Part shown: piece by piece, positions 32,938 to 41,484 of the stretch
How positions within the stretch are numbered: the first letter of the stretch is position 1
How the letters are laid out: each line of letters begins with the position of its first letter
DNA from: Pelagibacteraceae bacterium AG-319-F18
GTDB taxonomy: Bacteria > Pseudomonadota > Alphaproteobacteria > Pelagibacterales > Pelagibacteraceae
Assembly (NCBI GenBank): GCA_003283905.1
Contig: QBXA01000011.1
Coordinates: forward strand, 1-47,814
Direction of reading: 5' to 3'
DNA: 47,814 nt
The notes under the pieces: model-generated
What the model saw: only the letters and a program-made list of their open reading frames with translations
Databases searched by the model: none
Told to the model about the DNA's origin: nothing
Position numbers and translations under genes: made by a program

Positions 32938-33948
32938 ATGAAAAAATCTTTAAATCTAGCAGTACTAGGTATTGATCACGGACACATATTTGACATGTTA
33001 GATGAAATGATCAAAGAAGGTTGTAATTGCAATCATTTTTGGACTGAAGGAACACCTTTAACATTAAAAGAATTTAACAAAAAATATCCAAATATAAAAA
33101 GAGTAGAAAATAAAAGTGAAATTTTAGATGATAATAATGTTGATATGATTTTAATATCTTCTGTGCCTAAAGATAGAGCAAGTCTTTCAATTGAAGCATT
33201 AAATTCAGGTAAAGATGTGATGGTAGATAAGCCAGGATGTACAACTTTAGATCAACTAAAAGATTTAAAACGAACTGTAAAAGAAACAGATAAAATTTGG
33301 TCAGTAAATTTTTCTGAAAGATTTCATGTAGCTGCTGTTGCAAAAGCTGAAGAGCTAGTTGCAGAGGGTAAAATTGGAAAAGTAAAACAAACTATGGCTA
33401 CCGGTCCTCATAGACAGGGAAATTATGAAAGACCTGACTGGTTTTACGAGCGTGAAAGCTATGGTGGAATAATTACCGATATAGGTTCACACCAAATTCA
33501 TCAATTTTTAGTATTTACAAATTCTAATGAAGCTAAAATTACTCATGCAATGGTAGAAAATTCTACTAAGGAACAATTTCCTGGTTTTCAAGATTTTGGT
33601 GAAATCAATCTTACGGGAAATGGTGGTCATGGATACGTTCGCTTAGATTGGTTTACCCCAGATGCACTTCCAACTTGGGGAGATGGAAGATTATTTATTC
33701 TAGGTGATAAAGGTTTTATTGAAATTAGAAAATACACAGATCTTGCCAAATCTAACTCTGGAAATCATTTATATTACGCAAATAATGAAGAGGTAAAGCA
33801 TATAGATTGTTCAAATTTTAAACTTCCATACTTTAGAAATTTAATTAACGATGTTTTTAATAGAACGGAAACAGCATGTTCACAAAAATTAACTTATTTA
33901 TCAATGGAACTTGCTATTAAAGCTCAAGAATTAGCTGAAAAGAAATGA
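32938..33948 (+). CDS. Gfo/Idh/MocA-family oxidoreductase (first)
   Basis: NAD(P)-dependent sugar or cyclitol dehydrogenase fold. The N-terminal Rossmann segment LNLAVLGIDHGHIFDML differs from the usual GxGxxG, reading GIDHGH. The catalytic-region lysine appears in VMVDKPGCTTLDQL, where most members have EKP. YGGIITDIGSHQIHQFLVF carries the conserved C-domain His. 336 aa. It overlaps the next dehydrogenase by 4 bp. The unusual nucleotide loop and DKP motif suggest a diverged subgroup. Substrate unknown. Confidence 0.82.
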   Translation: MKKSLNLAVLGIDHGHIFDMLDEMIKEGCNCNHFWTEGTPLTLKEFNKKYPNIKRVENKSEILDDNNVDMILISSVPKDRASLSIEALNSGKDVMVDKPGCTTLDQLKDLKRTVKETDKIWSVNFSERFHVAAVAKAEELVAEGKIGKVKQTMATGPHRQGNYERPDWFYERESYGGIITDIGSHQIHQFLVFTNSNEAKITHAMVENSTKEQFPGFQDFGEINLTGNGGHGYVRLDWFTPDALPTWGDGRLFILGDKGFIEIRKYTDLAKSNSGNHLYYANNEEVKHIDCSNFKLPYFRNLINDVFNRTETACSQKLTYLSMELAIKAQELAEKK

Positions 33949-35018
33949 AAAAATATCAAGTTGCAATTATAGGAACTAACATAGGAGCTAAGCACTATGA
34001 AGATTTTAAAAAAGTTTCAAATAGATTTAATATTCACACTCTTTGTGGATTAACTAGAGAAGCAATAGACAAAATACTAATAACAAACAATGAAACAAAA
34101 GTTTCACTCAATTTTGATGATGTTTTAAAAATAAAAGAAATTGATATAATTGATATTTGTCTTCCACCTCATCTACATTTTTCTGCTTGTAAAAAATCAC
34201 TAGAGGCTGGTAAGCACGTTATTTGTGAAAAACCTCTAGTTTCAAGTCTAAAAGAGTTTGATGAACTTGAAAAAATAAGCAAAGAAACAGGCAAAATAAT
34301 CTTTCCTGTTTTTCAATATCGTTATGGCTTAGGTTTCTCTCAATTGAAGGAATTAATAAAATCAGGTCTTGCTGGAAAACCTCTTGTTGCATCACTTGAA
34401 ACGCATTGGAATAGAGGAAAAGAATATTACTCAAAAGTTTGGAGGGGAACTTGGACTGGTGAACAAGGTGGAGCAATTTTAAGTCATTCAATTCATATTC
34501 ATGATTTGATATGTATGATTTTGGGACCAGTTTCAAATGTATATGCAAAATTATCAACTAGAGTAAATGATATTGAAGTAGAAGATTGTGCGGCTCTTTC
34601 AATTGAAATGGAAAATGGAACACTTGTTACAAGTTCAGTTACTCTTGGAGCAGCAAATGATATTAGTAGAATTCGGTTTTGTTTTGATGGATTAACAGTC
34701 GAATCTGGGGCATCACCTGACAAGCCTTATAACCCAGCAGATGATGAATGGAAATTTTTAGCAAGAGACCCTGTAACACAAAATCAAATAGATGATGTGC
34801 TATCAAAAGTTAAAAAACCTAAGTCATGGTACGCTGGAATGTTTGAAGAAATAGCTAATAATCTTGATGGCATAACTAGTGATGAAGTTACACTATTAGA
34901 TGCTCGAAAATCTTTAGAATTTGTAACTGCGGTATATGACTCTTCAAGACAAAATAAAAATATTAGTCTTCCTATAGATAAAGATAACCCACTTTATAAT
35001 TCTTGGTTACCTAATTGA
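33945..35018 (+). CDS. Gfo/Idh/MocA-family oxidoreductase (second)
   Basis: Canonical-looking member: VAIIGTNIGAKHYEDFKK at the N-terminus, DICLPPHLHFSACKKSLEAG, HVICEKPLVSSLKE with the catalytic-region Lys, and GGAILSHSIHIHDLICMILG in the C-terminal domain. 357 aa. Coupled by ATGA overlap to the preceding paralogue. The pair plus PhyH looks like a self-contained oxidation module, similar in logic to inositol or amino-sugar pathways, but no isomerase or aldolase accompanies it here. Confidence 0.87.
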   Translation: MKKYQVAIIGTNIGAKHYEDFKKVSNRFNIHTLCGLTREAIDKILITNNETKVSLNFDDVLKIKEIDIIDICLPPHLHFSACKKSLEAGKHVICEKPLVSSLKEFDELEKISKETGKIIFPVFQYRYGLGFSQLKELIKSGLAGKPLVASLETHWNRGKEYYSKVWRGTWTGEQGGAILSHSIHIHDLICMILGPVSNVYAKLSTRVNDIEVEDCAALSIEMENGTLVTSSVTLGAANDISRIRFCFDGLTVESGASPDKPYNPADDEWKFLARDPVTQNQIDDVLSKVKKPKSWYAGMFEEIANNLDGITSDEVTLLDARKSLEFVTAVYDSSRQNKNISLPIDKDNPLYNSWLPN

Positions 35019-35047
35019 AAATTTTTGTTATAATGGTTGTTTAATAA

Positions 35048-35143
35048 ATGAATAAAAAAATAATATTAATAATAATAATTGTTTTAGCTATAGAGTTATC
35101 AGGAAATGGTATTTTAAGTTCTTTATATAGATTAATGAATTAA
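35048..35143 (+). CDS. Small hydrophobic peptide, 31 aa
   Basis: ORF beginning MNKKIILIIIIVLAIELSG and ending LYRLMN. It has a single helix of Ile/Leu with basic residues at the N-terminus, and lies between the dehydrogenase operon and the convergent GST gene. No clear ribosome site, and AT-rich DNA gives such ORFs by chance, so translation is uncertain. Confidence 0.35.
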   Translation: MNKKIILIIIIVLAIELSGNGILSSLYRLMN

Positions 35144-35145
35144 AA

Positions 35146-35772
35146 TTAAGGTTTAGGGGGTAATTCATCTTTATTCATAAATTTGAAACCTTTTATTACC
35201 GGTTCTCTTTCAGATATCTCAACATACCATCTTTTTAGATTTTCAAAATTATTGAGACCAATATCATGCCATTCATGTCTTGCAATCCAAGGCCAAGTAG
35301 CAATATCAGCTATTGAATAATTTTCTCCGGCTAAAAATTTAGATTGTTTCAAACGATTATCCAATTCCTGATAAATTCTTTTTGTTATCTTAAAATATCT
35401 CTCCTCGCCAAACTCACTTTTTCCTGGATTATAATGATGAAATTGATGATGCTGACCTATCATGGGTCCAACTGTTCCCATTTGAGCCATTAACCACTGA
35501 TTTATTTTAAGTCTATCCTTGGTGTCATAAAATTTTCCACTCTTCTCTCCAAGGTAAATTAAAATTGCACCAGACTCAAAAATACTTTCATTATTGTCAT
35601 GATCAGTAATTACGGGTATTTTGCTAAAAGGACTTATTTTTATAAATTCTGATTTGAATTGTTCATTATTTCCAATATCTACTTTGGTTACTTTGTATTC
35701 ATAACCAATTTCTTCAAGCATAATTGAAATTTTCTTACCGTTAGGAGTGTCGGCAGAAAAAAGTTCTATCAT
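35146..35772 (-). CDS. Glutathione S-transferase, YfcG/Nu-like
   Basis: Thioredoxin-fold N-domain (MIELFSADTPNGKKISIMLE) with the TPNG motif seen in YfcG-type disulfide-bond oxidoreductases, IPVITDHDNNESIFESGAIL as the glutathione-binding region, and a helical C-domain with NYSIADIATWPWIARHEW. 208 aa. It overlaps the ferredoxin reductase gene by 4 bp and ends the proteorhodopsin-linked cluster. A redox or detoxification role alongside reactive lipid or carotenoid chemistry is inference. Confidence 0.87.
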   Translation of the reverse strand: MIELFSADTPNGKKISIMLEEIGYEYKVTKVDIGNNEQFKSEFIKISPFSKIPVITDHDNNESIFESGAILIYLGEKSGKFYDTKDRLKINQWLMAQMGTVGPMIGQHHQFHHYNPGKSEFGEERYFKITKRIYQELDNRLKQSKFLAGENYSIADIATWPWIARHEWHDIGLNNFENLKRWYVEISEREPVIKGFKFMNKDELPPKP

Positions 35773-36785
35773 TTTTTTACACCGAGTCTTTCCTGTGCAG
35801 CTTTCGAGGTTGTTGTAAATTCAAATCTTAATTTTTCATCTGGTTTTGCATACTTAAAGCATCCTCTCGCAGCTAGTGCTCCTTCATGAAAACCTGAAAG
35901 AATTAATCTTAATTTTCCTGGATATGAGCAAATATCACCAATTGCAAATATTCCATTTATGTTTGTTTCAAAATTTTCAGTATTTACTTGAACTGTTTTT
36001 TTATTAATATTTAAACCCCAATCTAATATTGGGCCAAGTTGCATTATTAAACCAAAAAAGCCTAGAACATATTCAGTTTTAATATCTTTTATCTCGCCAT
36101 CATCATTTTTGATCTTTACTTCTTCAATCTTTTTATCACCTACTAATGAATCTATTTGATATTTTGTATATAAATTAAGTTTTCCTTGTTCATGAAGTTC
36201 TTTAACTTTTTGAACACTAGATTCTGCACCACTAAAACCTTCTCTTCTGTGTATTAAATTTACTTTTGAATTATTTGAAAGTTCAATCGCCCAGTCTAGA
36301 GCAGAGTCTCCTCCTCCAAATATAGAAATTGTTTTGTCTTTAAAAATAGTTTTATCTTTAATTGAATAAAACAAAGAAGTTCCCTCAAATTTTTCACTTT
36401 CTTTGACAGGAAATTTTCTTGGCTCAAAAGATCCTACTCCACCAGCAATCACAATGCTTGCTACATTAAATTCTTTTTTTCCGTTTGTTTTAACATGCCA
36501 ACGATCTTCTACTTTTTTGAGCTCTTCTACTCTTTCATTTAAATGAAATTTTACTTTAAAAGGTTTTATTTGTTGCAAAAGATTATTAGTCAACTCTTCA
36601 CCTGTACACTCATGAAGCGCTGGAATATCATAAATTGGCTTATCAGGATAAAGCTCTATACACTGACCACCTGCTTTATCTAAATTATCTACAATTTCAC
36701 AACTTAGTCCAATAATTCCAAGTTGATGAGCACAAAATAAACCTGTGGGTCCTGCTCCAATAATTAATACGTCTGTTTTATTCAT
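35769..36785 (-). CDS. Ferredoxin-NADP reductase, thioredoxin-reductase-like
   Basis: FAD/NADPH enzyme of the YumC type. FAD motif DVLIIGAGPTGLFCAHQ at the N-terminus, AGGQCIELYPDKPIYDIPA typical of this group, NADPH motif ISIFGGGDSALDWAIEL near the middle, and NGIFAIGDICSYPGKLRLI at the end. The CxxC of true thioredoxin reductases is absent. 338 aa. One stop-to-start step from the ferredoxin, so NADPH electrons pass to that ferredoxin and probably on to the desaturase upstream. Confidence 0.9.
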   Translation of the reverse strand: MNKTDVLIIGAGPTGLFCAHQLGIIGLSCEIVDNLDKAGGQCIELYPDKPIYDIPALHECTGEELTNNLLQQIKPFKVKFHLNERVEELKKVEDRWHVKTNGKKEFNVASIVIAGGVGSFEPRKFPVKESEKFEGTSLFYSIKDKTIFKDKTISIFGGGDSALDWAIELSNNSKVNLIHRREGFSGAESSVQKVKELHEQGKLNLYTKYQIDSLVGDKKIEEVKIKNDDGEIKDIKTEYVLGFFGLIMQLGPILDWGLNINKKTVQVNTENFETNINGIFAIGDICSYPGKLRLILSGFHEGALAARGCFKYAKPDEKLRFEFTTTSKAAQERLGVKK

Positions 36786-37106
36786 TTAACTTTGCTCAGA
36801 TGGAATATTAACAATTAAACCATCAAGTTCATCAGAGACAATTAACTGACAACTTAATCTACTATTATTTTTTGGTTCATAAGCCATATCCAACATATCT
36901 TCTTCTCCATCTTCCTTTGCTGGAAGCTTGTCTAGCCATTCTTCATTAACATATACATGGCAAGTAGCACAAGCCATACCACCTCCACAATCAGCATCAA
37001 TACCTGGAATATCATTTTGAACAGCACCTTCCATTACTGAAAGACCTTTTTGAACATCGATCGTATGAGTTTTATCGTCATGCGTATTATAAGTTATTTT
37101 TGCCAT
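36786..37106 (-). CDS. 2Fe-2S ferredoxin, adrenodoxin type
   Basis: Cluster ligands Cys40, Cys46 and Cys49 in [16 protein letters not shown] and a fourth Cys in [10 protein letters not shown]. The acidic face [14 protein letters not shown] is usual for binding reductase. 106 aa. Directly followed by its reductase gene and preceded by the desaturase, giving a full electron-transfer chain. Confidence 0.93.
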   Translation of the reverse strand: MAKITYNTHDDKTHTIDVQKGLSVMEGAVQNDIPGIDADCGGGMACATCHVYVNEEWLDKLPAKEDGEEDMLDMAYEPKNNSRLSCQLIVSDELDGLIVNIPSEQS

Positions 37107-37137
37107 TGATTATATATATATATGCTCTTATAAAAAT

Positions 37138-37160
37138 AGAACAAGTAGGTAAACTGTTCT
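37138..37160 (-). terminator. Weak hairpin between desaturase and ferredoxin genes
   Basis: AGAACA and TGTTCT pair around an 11-nt loop. On the minus strand ATTTTTAT follows. The 6-bp A/T-rich stem would terminate poorly and may be fortuitous. Confidence 0.3.
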
Positions 37161-37170
37161 TAATCTATTT

Positions 37171-38172
37171 TCAAACATTTTGTAAATGTGACAAGTCTTT
37201 TTTTAGAAAATAATTAGCATCTTTAGATTGTTTAACTAACGTAGGAATAATTTCTTTATAAGCATCTATTAGACCATTATTAGGTTTTGGCAGTTGGCCT
37301 TTAATATGATGATGTAATTTATCAAGATTGTATGATGGAACTGTTGGAAACATATGGTGAGTTAAATGATATTCCATTCTCCAATATAAAAAACTTAAAA
37401 TAGGATTTAGATACATTTCTCTTGCAGAAAGTCTATGATCTTTTAGGTTTCTAGCTAATCCTGCATGTTGAGTAAATGCCACAAGCTTATGCAAAGTTTT
37501 TCCATAAAAGTGAGGTAAAACAAAATACAAAACTGGCAACCAGGAATTTACATAAATAGAAAATGAAATAACCAATAACCATATAAAAATGTATATTCTT
37601 GAAATAAGAATGCTTTTTGACTTTAATTTATCTGGAATACTATCTTTCATAACTTTAGTTTCAATTCCTAGAGAATGTTTAATTACTTCAAAAGATATAT
37701 CGTTTTTTATATAAACTAAATTTCCAAAAGGAATTATTTCTTTTATTAACTTTGGAATAGTATTTTTTAAATCATTTCCATATTCAATTTCATGATCATA
37801 AGGATTTTCAGTTGAATAAGTGTTTCCGTGATGAATAAAATGAGTATATCTCCATCTTATTGGCTCAAAAAATGCCATGTAACAAGAAACATAATAAAAA
37901 AATTCATTTAAATAATTGGATTTAAAAGCAGTTCTGTGACCAGTTTCATGCCAAAGAGGGTTTGAAAAACAATAAATGTTTCCATAAATTAAAAACCAAA
38001 ATATTCCCCATAAAGTTCCCCAAGTTAAATATGCACATAAACCGGTTAAAACTAATAGACCAAAAAAAATTGAGACATGTTGCAAACCTTTTAAATCAGA
38101 TTTTTTTGAAAGTTTTTTGAGGACTTCTATATCTACTTGGCATTTATGCCAATTATCTAGCTTTACATCCAT
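37171..38172 (-). CDS. Membrane fatty acid desaturase
   Basis: Di-iron membrane desaturase with three His boxes: HETGHR near residue 78, HFIHHGNTYSTENPYDHE near 111, and EYHLTHHMFP near 293. Hydrophobic pairs flank them (VSIFFGLLVLTGLCAYLTW and ILISRIYIFIWLLVISFSI). 333 aa. It needs ferredoxin electrons, and the next two genes supply ferredoxin and reductase. It is downstream of proteorhodopsin on the same strand but beyond a terminator. Substrate could be acyl lipids; a carotenoid or retinal-related substrate cannot be excluded. Confidence 0.88.
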   Translation of the reverse strand: MDVKLDNWHKCQVDIEVLKKLSKKSDLKGLQHVSIFFGLLVLTGLCAYLTWGTLWGIFWFLIYGNIYCFSNPLWHETGHRTAFKSNYLNEFFYYVSCYMAFFEPIRWRYTHFIHHGNTYSTENPYDHEIEYGNDLKNTIPKLIKEIIPFGNLVYIKNDISFEVIKHSLGIETKVMKDSIPDKLKSKSILISRIYIFIWLLVISFSIYVNSWLPVLYFVLPHFYGKTLHKLVAFTQHAGLARNLKDHRLSAREMYLNPILSFLYWRMEYHLTHHMFPTVPSYNLDKLHHHIKGQLPKPNNGLIDAYKEIIPTLVKQSKDANYFLKKDLSHLQNV

Positions 38173-38217
38173 GGCTTAAAATTATGTATAATTATTATAC
38201 CTAATTTTATTATAGGC

Positions 38218-38254
38218 AAAAAAAAGGGCAAGTACAAAAAATATACCTGCCCTT
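38218..38254 (-). terminator. Rho-independent terminator after proteorhodopsin
   Basis: An 11-bp stem with one G-T pair (AAGGGCAGGTA with TACTTGCCCTT on the minus strand) and a 9-nt loop, followed by a T run (38223-38218, plus the two T of the stem end). It isolates the highly expressed rhodopsin message from the desaturase gene. Confidence 0.9.
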
Positions 38255-38274
38255 AATTTAATTTTTAAGTAAAA

Positions 38275-39042
38275 CTACTTAGCTCTTCTTCCGCCTGAAC
38301 TAGTTGCAGCAGCCCAAATTACTAGACCAAATGCAATTTTGTTAATAAAGTCAGCTAAGTTGTAAACAACGTTAAGTGATTCAGCGTCTACACCACCTGT
38401 TAAGTAACCAAATACATAACCTAATGGATAAATTGCCCAACCTACTGTAACAATCATTCTCAAAGCTCCAAAAGCTGTTACAAGTGCTTTGTTTCCACTT
38501 TTTGCTGCAGCTTTTCCAGCTTCACCTGAGAATACTTCAAAAAGAATGTATACCCAACCTGCCATACCAATAATGAAACCAAGTGTAGCATTAATATATC
38601 CAGCTTCACCTAAGTATCCGCCAATTAGCATAACTAATGAACCAATTAGTAATCTCCAGAACATGCCTGAGTTAGCTTTACCTACAGCTGATAGAATTAA
38701 ATAGAATTCAACCATTTGTAGTGGAACTGTAATTAACCAGTCAATATATCTGTAAACAGTAGGTGAATCACCTGTGCTTACCCATACTTCTCTCATGTAC
38801 ATGTAGTGTATGAATGCAATACCAGTAATTAAACCTGCAACAATAACTGAAGTTCTCCAACCTGATGCTACATTTCCCGCCTCCATGAAAAAGAAAGCAG
38901 TAGCTGCTAACATTCCCATAGATATAACCCAAAACGAAATCCCAACGAAATCGTCTTGTGCTAACATGGCGTCTGCGTTTGCTACACCTGTAACACCCAT
39001 TAGGGCTACAGCTGTAAGAGCAAACAATTTAAGTTTTTTCAT
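38275..39042 (-). CDS. Proteorhodopsin, blue-tuned light-driven proton pump
   Basis: Seven-helix retinal protein with a cleavable N-terminal signal (to about residue 23, TGVANA). In helix C, RYIDWLITVPLQMVEFYLIL gives proton acceptor Asp101, Thr105, Gln109 and proton donor Glu112. The Gln at the position numbered 105 in green proteorhodopsin is the blue-absorbing tuning variant. His79 is the conserved partner of the acceptor, and the retinal Schiff-base Lys235 lies in ADFINKIAFG. 255 aa. A strong ribosome site (AGAGGGAG) and a dedicated terminator point to high expression as a single-gene transcript. No retinal-synthesis gene is in the window. Confidence 0.97.
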   Translation of the reverse strand: MKKLKLFALTAVALMGVTGVANADAMLAQDDFVGISFWVISMGMLAATAFFFMEAGNVASGWRTSVIVAGLITGIAFIHYMYMREVWVSTGDSPTVYRYIDWLITVPLQMVEFYLILSAVGKANSGMFWRLLIGSLVMLIGGYLGEAGYINATLGFIIGMAGWVYILFEVFSGEAGKAAAKSGNKALVTAFGALRMIVTVGWAIYPLGYVFGYLTGGVDAESLNVVYNLADFINKIAFGLVIWAAATSSGGRRAK

Positions 39043-39076
39043 AAAAAACTCCCTCTTTAGTTAGTTTTTATTTATT

Positions 39077-39092
39077 TAGTTTATATAAACTA
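39077..39092 (-). promoter_or_regulatory. 16-bp perfect palindrome at the proteorhodopsin promoter
   Basis: TAGTTTATATAAACTA is its own reverse complement and covers the likely -10 (TATATA), about 35 nt before the ATG. It could be a dimeric repressor site or simply an A/T-rich promoter core. Confidence 0.45.
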
Positions 39093-39112
39093 GGCTAAGG
39101 TTTCCCTTAACC
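39093..39112 (-). promoter_or_regulatory. Inverted repeat upstream of proteorhodopsin
   Basis: GGCTAAGG and CCTTAACC face each other over 4 bp with one mismatch, immediately upstream of the palindrome, in the -35 region. The rest of 39113-39257, up to the prpE-like start, shows only A/T-rich DNA with no further motif that I can name. Confidence 0.4.
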
Positions 39113-39257
39113 AAGATAGGGCGTTGAATAACAAATAAATTAGGAATAATGAAGAGTTAATTGTCACTAAAAAACATTGATTTTACTTATTTTTTAAAAT
39201 TAAATACAATTTTAAAGTTAAAAACCAACTTATTGTAATAATTCGAATCAAAATACT

Positions 39258-41159
39258 ATGTCAGAAAAATTTCAGAAAATTTATGATCAATCCGTAAATA
39301 ATCCTGAAAAGTTTTGGCAAGAAGCGTCAGATGATATCTTTTGGTTTAAAAAACCAACTAAAATTTTAAATAAATCTAATCCACCTTTTTACAAATGGTT
39401 TGAGGATGGTGTAACGAACACATGTTATAATGCTCTAGACATACATATTGATCAAGGTAGAGGTGAAAAAACTGCTCTAATATACGATAGCCCTATTACA
39501 GGTAATAAAAGCAAACACACTTACAGTGAGCTTAGAACTAAAGTTTCAAAATTTGCAGGAGCTTTAAAAGACCAAGGTGTTACTAAGGGTGATCGAGTAA
39601 TTATCTATATGCCAATGATACCAGAAGCTGTTATTGCAATGTTGAGCTGTGCAAGGATTGGTGCAATTCATTCAGTTGTTTTCGGTGGGTTTGCATCAAA
39701 CGAACTCGCAAGCAGAATAGATGATAGTAAAGCAAAATTATTAGTTACTGCCTCTTGTGGTTTTGAACCTGGAAGAACGGTTGAATATAAACCTCTAGTA
39801 GATGAGGCAATTAAACTAGCTAATCATAAAATTAGTAAAATGATTTTATTTCAACGACAAGGTCATGAAGTAAAATTGAATGCTCCAATGGAAGTTAGTT
39901 GGAATGAGGTTGTTTTAAATGCATCTGACGCTGATTGTGTTGAGATGAATTCAAATGAACTTACTTATATACTTTATACATCTGGCACAACAGGTACTCC
40001 TAAAGGAATAGTTAGAGATATAGGAGGTCATATAGTTGCTCTAAAATGGACTATGAAAAATATCTATAATATTGATACTGATGATATTTGGTGGTCAGCA
40101 AGTGACATTGGTTGGATCGTAGGACATTCTTATATTGTCTACGCTCCACTTTTCAAAGGATGCACCACAGTCCTATTTGAAGGAAAGCCAGTTGGTACCC
40201 CTGATGCTGGAGCTTTCTGGAAAATAATATCTGATTATAAAGTTAAATCTCTATTTACAGCTCCTACTGCTTTTAGAGCTATTAAAAAAGAAGATCCCGA
40301 AGGTAAGTTTTTCTCAAAATATGATTTAGGTAGTTTTGAAAGCTTATTCCTTGCAGGAGAAAGAGCAGATCCAGATACAATTAAATGGGCAGAAAATTTA
40401 TTAAAAGTTCCAGTAATTGATCACTGGTGGCAAACTGAAACAAGTTGGGCAATTAGTTCAAACTGTACTGGAATTGAAATGATGGAGACTAAATACGGAT
40501 CAGCTTGCAAAGCAGTACCAGGATATGATGTAAAGATTATTAAACCAGATCAAACTTTAGCAAAACCTAATGAAATGGGAGATATCGTTGTGAAACTTCC
40601 ACTTCCGCCTGGGACTTTTCCAACATTATGGAATGCAGATCAGAGATATAAAGAAAATTATATGTCAAATTATCAAGGCTATTACCAAACTTATGATGCA
40701 GGACATATTGATGATGATGGTTATATTTGGATTATGTCTAGAACAGATGACATTATAAATGTTGCTGGTCATAGACTATCAACAGGTGCAATTGAAGAAG
40801 TATTATCCGAGCATCAGTCAGTTGCTGAATGTGCAGTTCTTGGAATTGCTGACAAATTAAAAGGGCAGCTACCTATTGGACTTGTAGTTTTAAAATCAGG
40901 CGTAGATAAAGATAATGAGACAATTTCAAAGGAATGTGTGCAAATGGTAAGAGATAAAATTGGACCAGTTGCGGCATTTAAAATTGTAATTGTGATAAAA
41001 AGGTTACCAAAAACTAGATCAGGAAAAATTTTAAGAGGAACAATAAGAAAAATTGCTGACAATGTTGAGTATAAAATACCTCCAACTATTGATGATCCTG
41101 CAATTTTGACTGAGATAAAAGAAGATTTAATTAAACATAAAATTTTAAATAATGACTAA
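39258..41159 (+). CDS. prpE: Propionyl-CoA synthetase-like acyl-CoA synthetase
   Basis: AMP-forming enzyme of the ACS/PrpE/ACSS3 group that activates propionate or acetate. Landmarks: the VFGGFASNELASRI loop, the P-loop YILYTSGTTGTPKGIVRD, WWSASDIGWIVGHSYIVY, DHWWQTETSWA, and the C-terminal hinge DDIINVAGHRLSTGAIEE with the acylation Lys in PKTRSGKILR. GIVRD in place of the GVVHD-like acetate motif favours PrpE. 633 aa. The SMR gene overlaps its end by 8 bp. Confidence 0.9.
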   Translation: MSEKFQKIYDQSVNNPEKFWQEASDDIFWFKKPTKILNKSNPPFYKWFEDGVTNTCYNALDIHIDQGRGEKTALIYDSPITGNKSKHTYSELRTKVSKFAGALKDQGVTKGDRVIIYMPMIPEAVIAMLSCARIGAIHSVVFGGFASNELASRIDDSKAKLLVTASCGFEPGRTVEYKPLVDEAIKLANHKISKMILFQRQGHEVKLNAPMEVSWNEVVLNASDADCVEMNSNELTYILYTSGTTGTPKGIVRDIGGHIVALKWTMKNIYNIDTDDIWWSASDIGWIVGHSYIVYAPLFKGCTTVLFEGKPVGTPDAGAFWKIISDYKVKSLFTAPTAFRAIKKEDPEGKFFSKYDLGSFESLFLAGERADPDTIKWAENLLKVPVIDHWWQTETSWAISSNCTGIEMMETKYGSACKAVPGYDVKIIKPDQTLAKPNEMGDIVVKLPLPPGTFPTLWNADQRYKENYMSNYQGYYQTYDAGHIDDDGYIWIMSRTDDIINVAGHRLSTGAIEEVLSEHQSVAECAVLGIADKLKGQLPIGLVVLKSGVDKDNETISKECVQMVRDKIGPVAAFKIVIVIKRLPKTRSGKILRGTIRKIADNVEYKIPPTIDDPAILTEIKEDLIKHKILNND

Positions 41160-41484
41160 AACATATTTATTTTTGGTTGGAGCAATATTTTTTGAGGTTG
41201 CGGGAACTATGTTATTACCTGTATCTCAAAATTTTACAAAACTTGTGCCAACTGTTGCTTTATCTATTTTTTACCTTTGTGCATTTTACCTTTTAACTTT
41301 TGTAGCGAATAAGATTCCTATAGCGATTATGTATGCAACATGGAGCGGTCTTGGAATTTTTACTATTGCAATTCTTGGATATATATTTTTTAAACAAACT
41401 TTAGCTTGGCAAGCAGTTTTAGGATTGTTTTTAATTGTTATAGGAGTAATCCTAGTAAACAGTTTTACAATAAAACTTAATTAA
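41152..41484 (+). CDS. Small multidrug resistance (SMR/EmrE-like) transporter
   Basis: Four-helix proton antiporter of 110 aa. Key Glu15 in AIFFEVAGTMLL and the motif YATWSGLGIFTIAILGYIFF are diagnostic for the EmrE family. It begins inside the last 8 bp of the prpE-like gene and ends 8 bp into the convergent dihydroorotase. Substrate is a cation or polyamine by analogy only. Confidence 0.9.
   Translation: MTKTYLFLVGAIFFEVAGTMLLPVSQNFTKLVPTVALSIFYLCAFYLLTFVANKIPIAIMYATWSGLGIFTIAILGYIFFKQTLAWQAVLGLFLIVIGVILVNSFTIKLN

Noticed and set aside
37110..37122. TA dinucleotide run before the ferredoxin gene as a regulatory repeat.
   Set aside because: Short and expected in such AT-rich DNA; no independent support.
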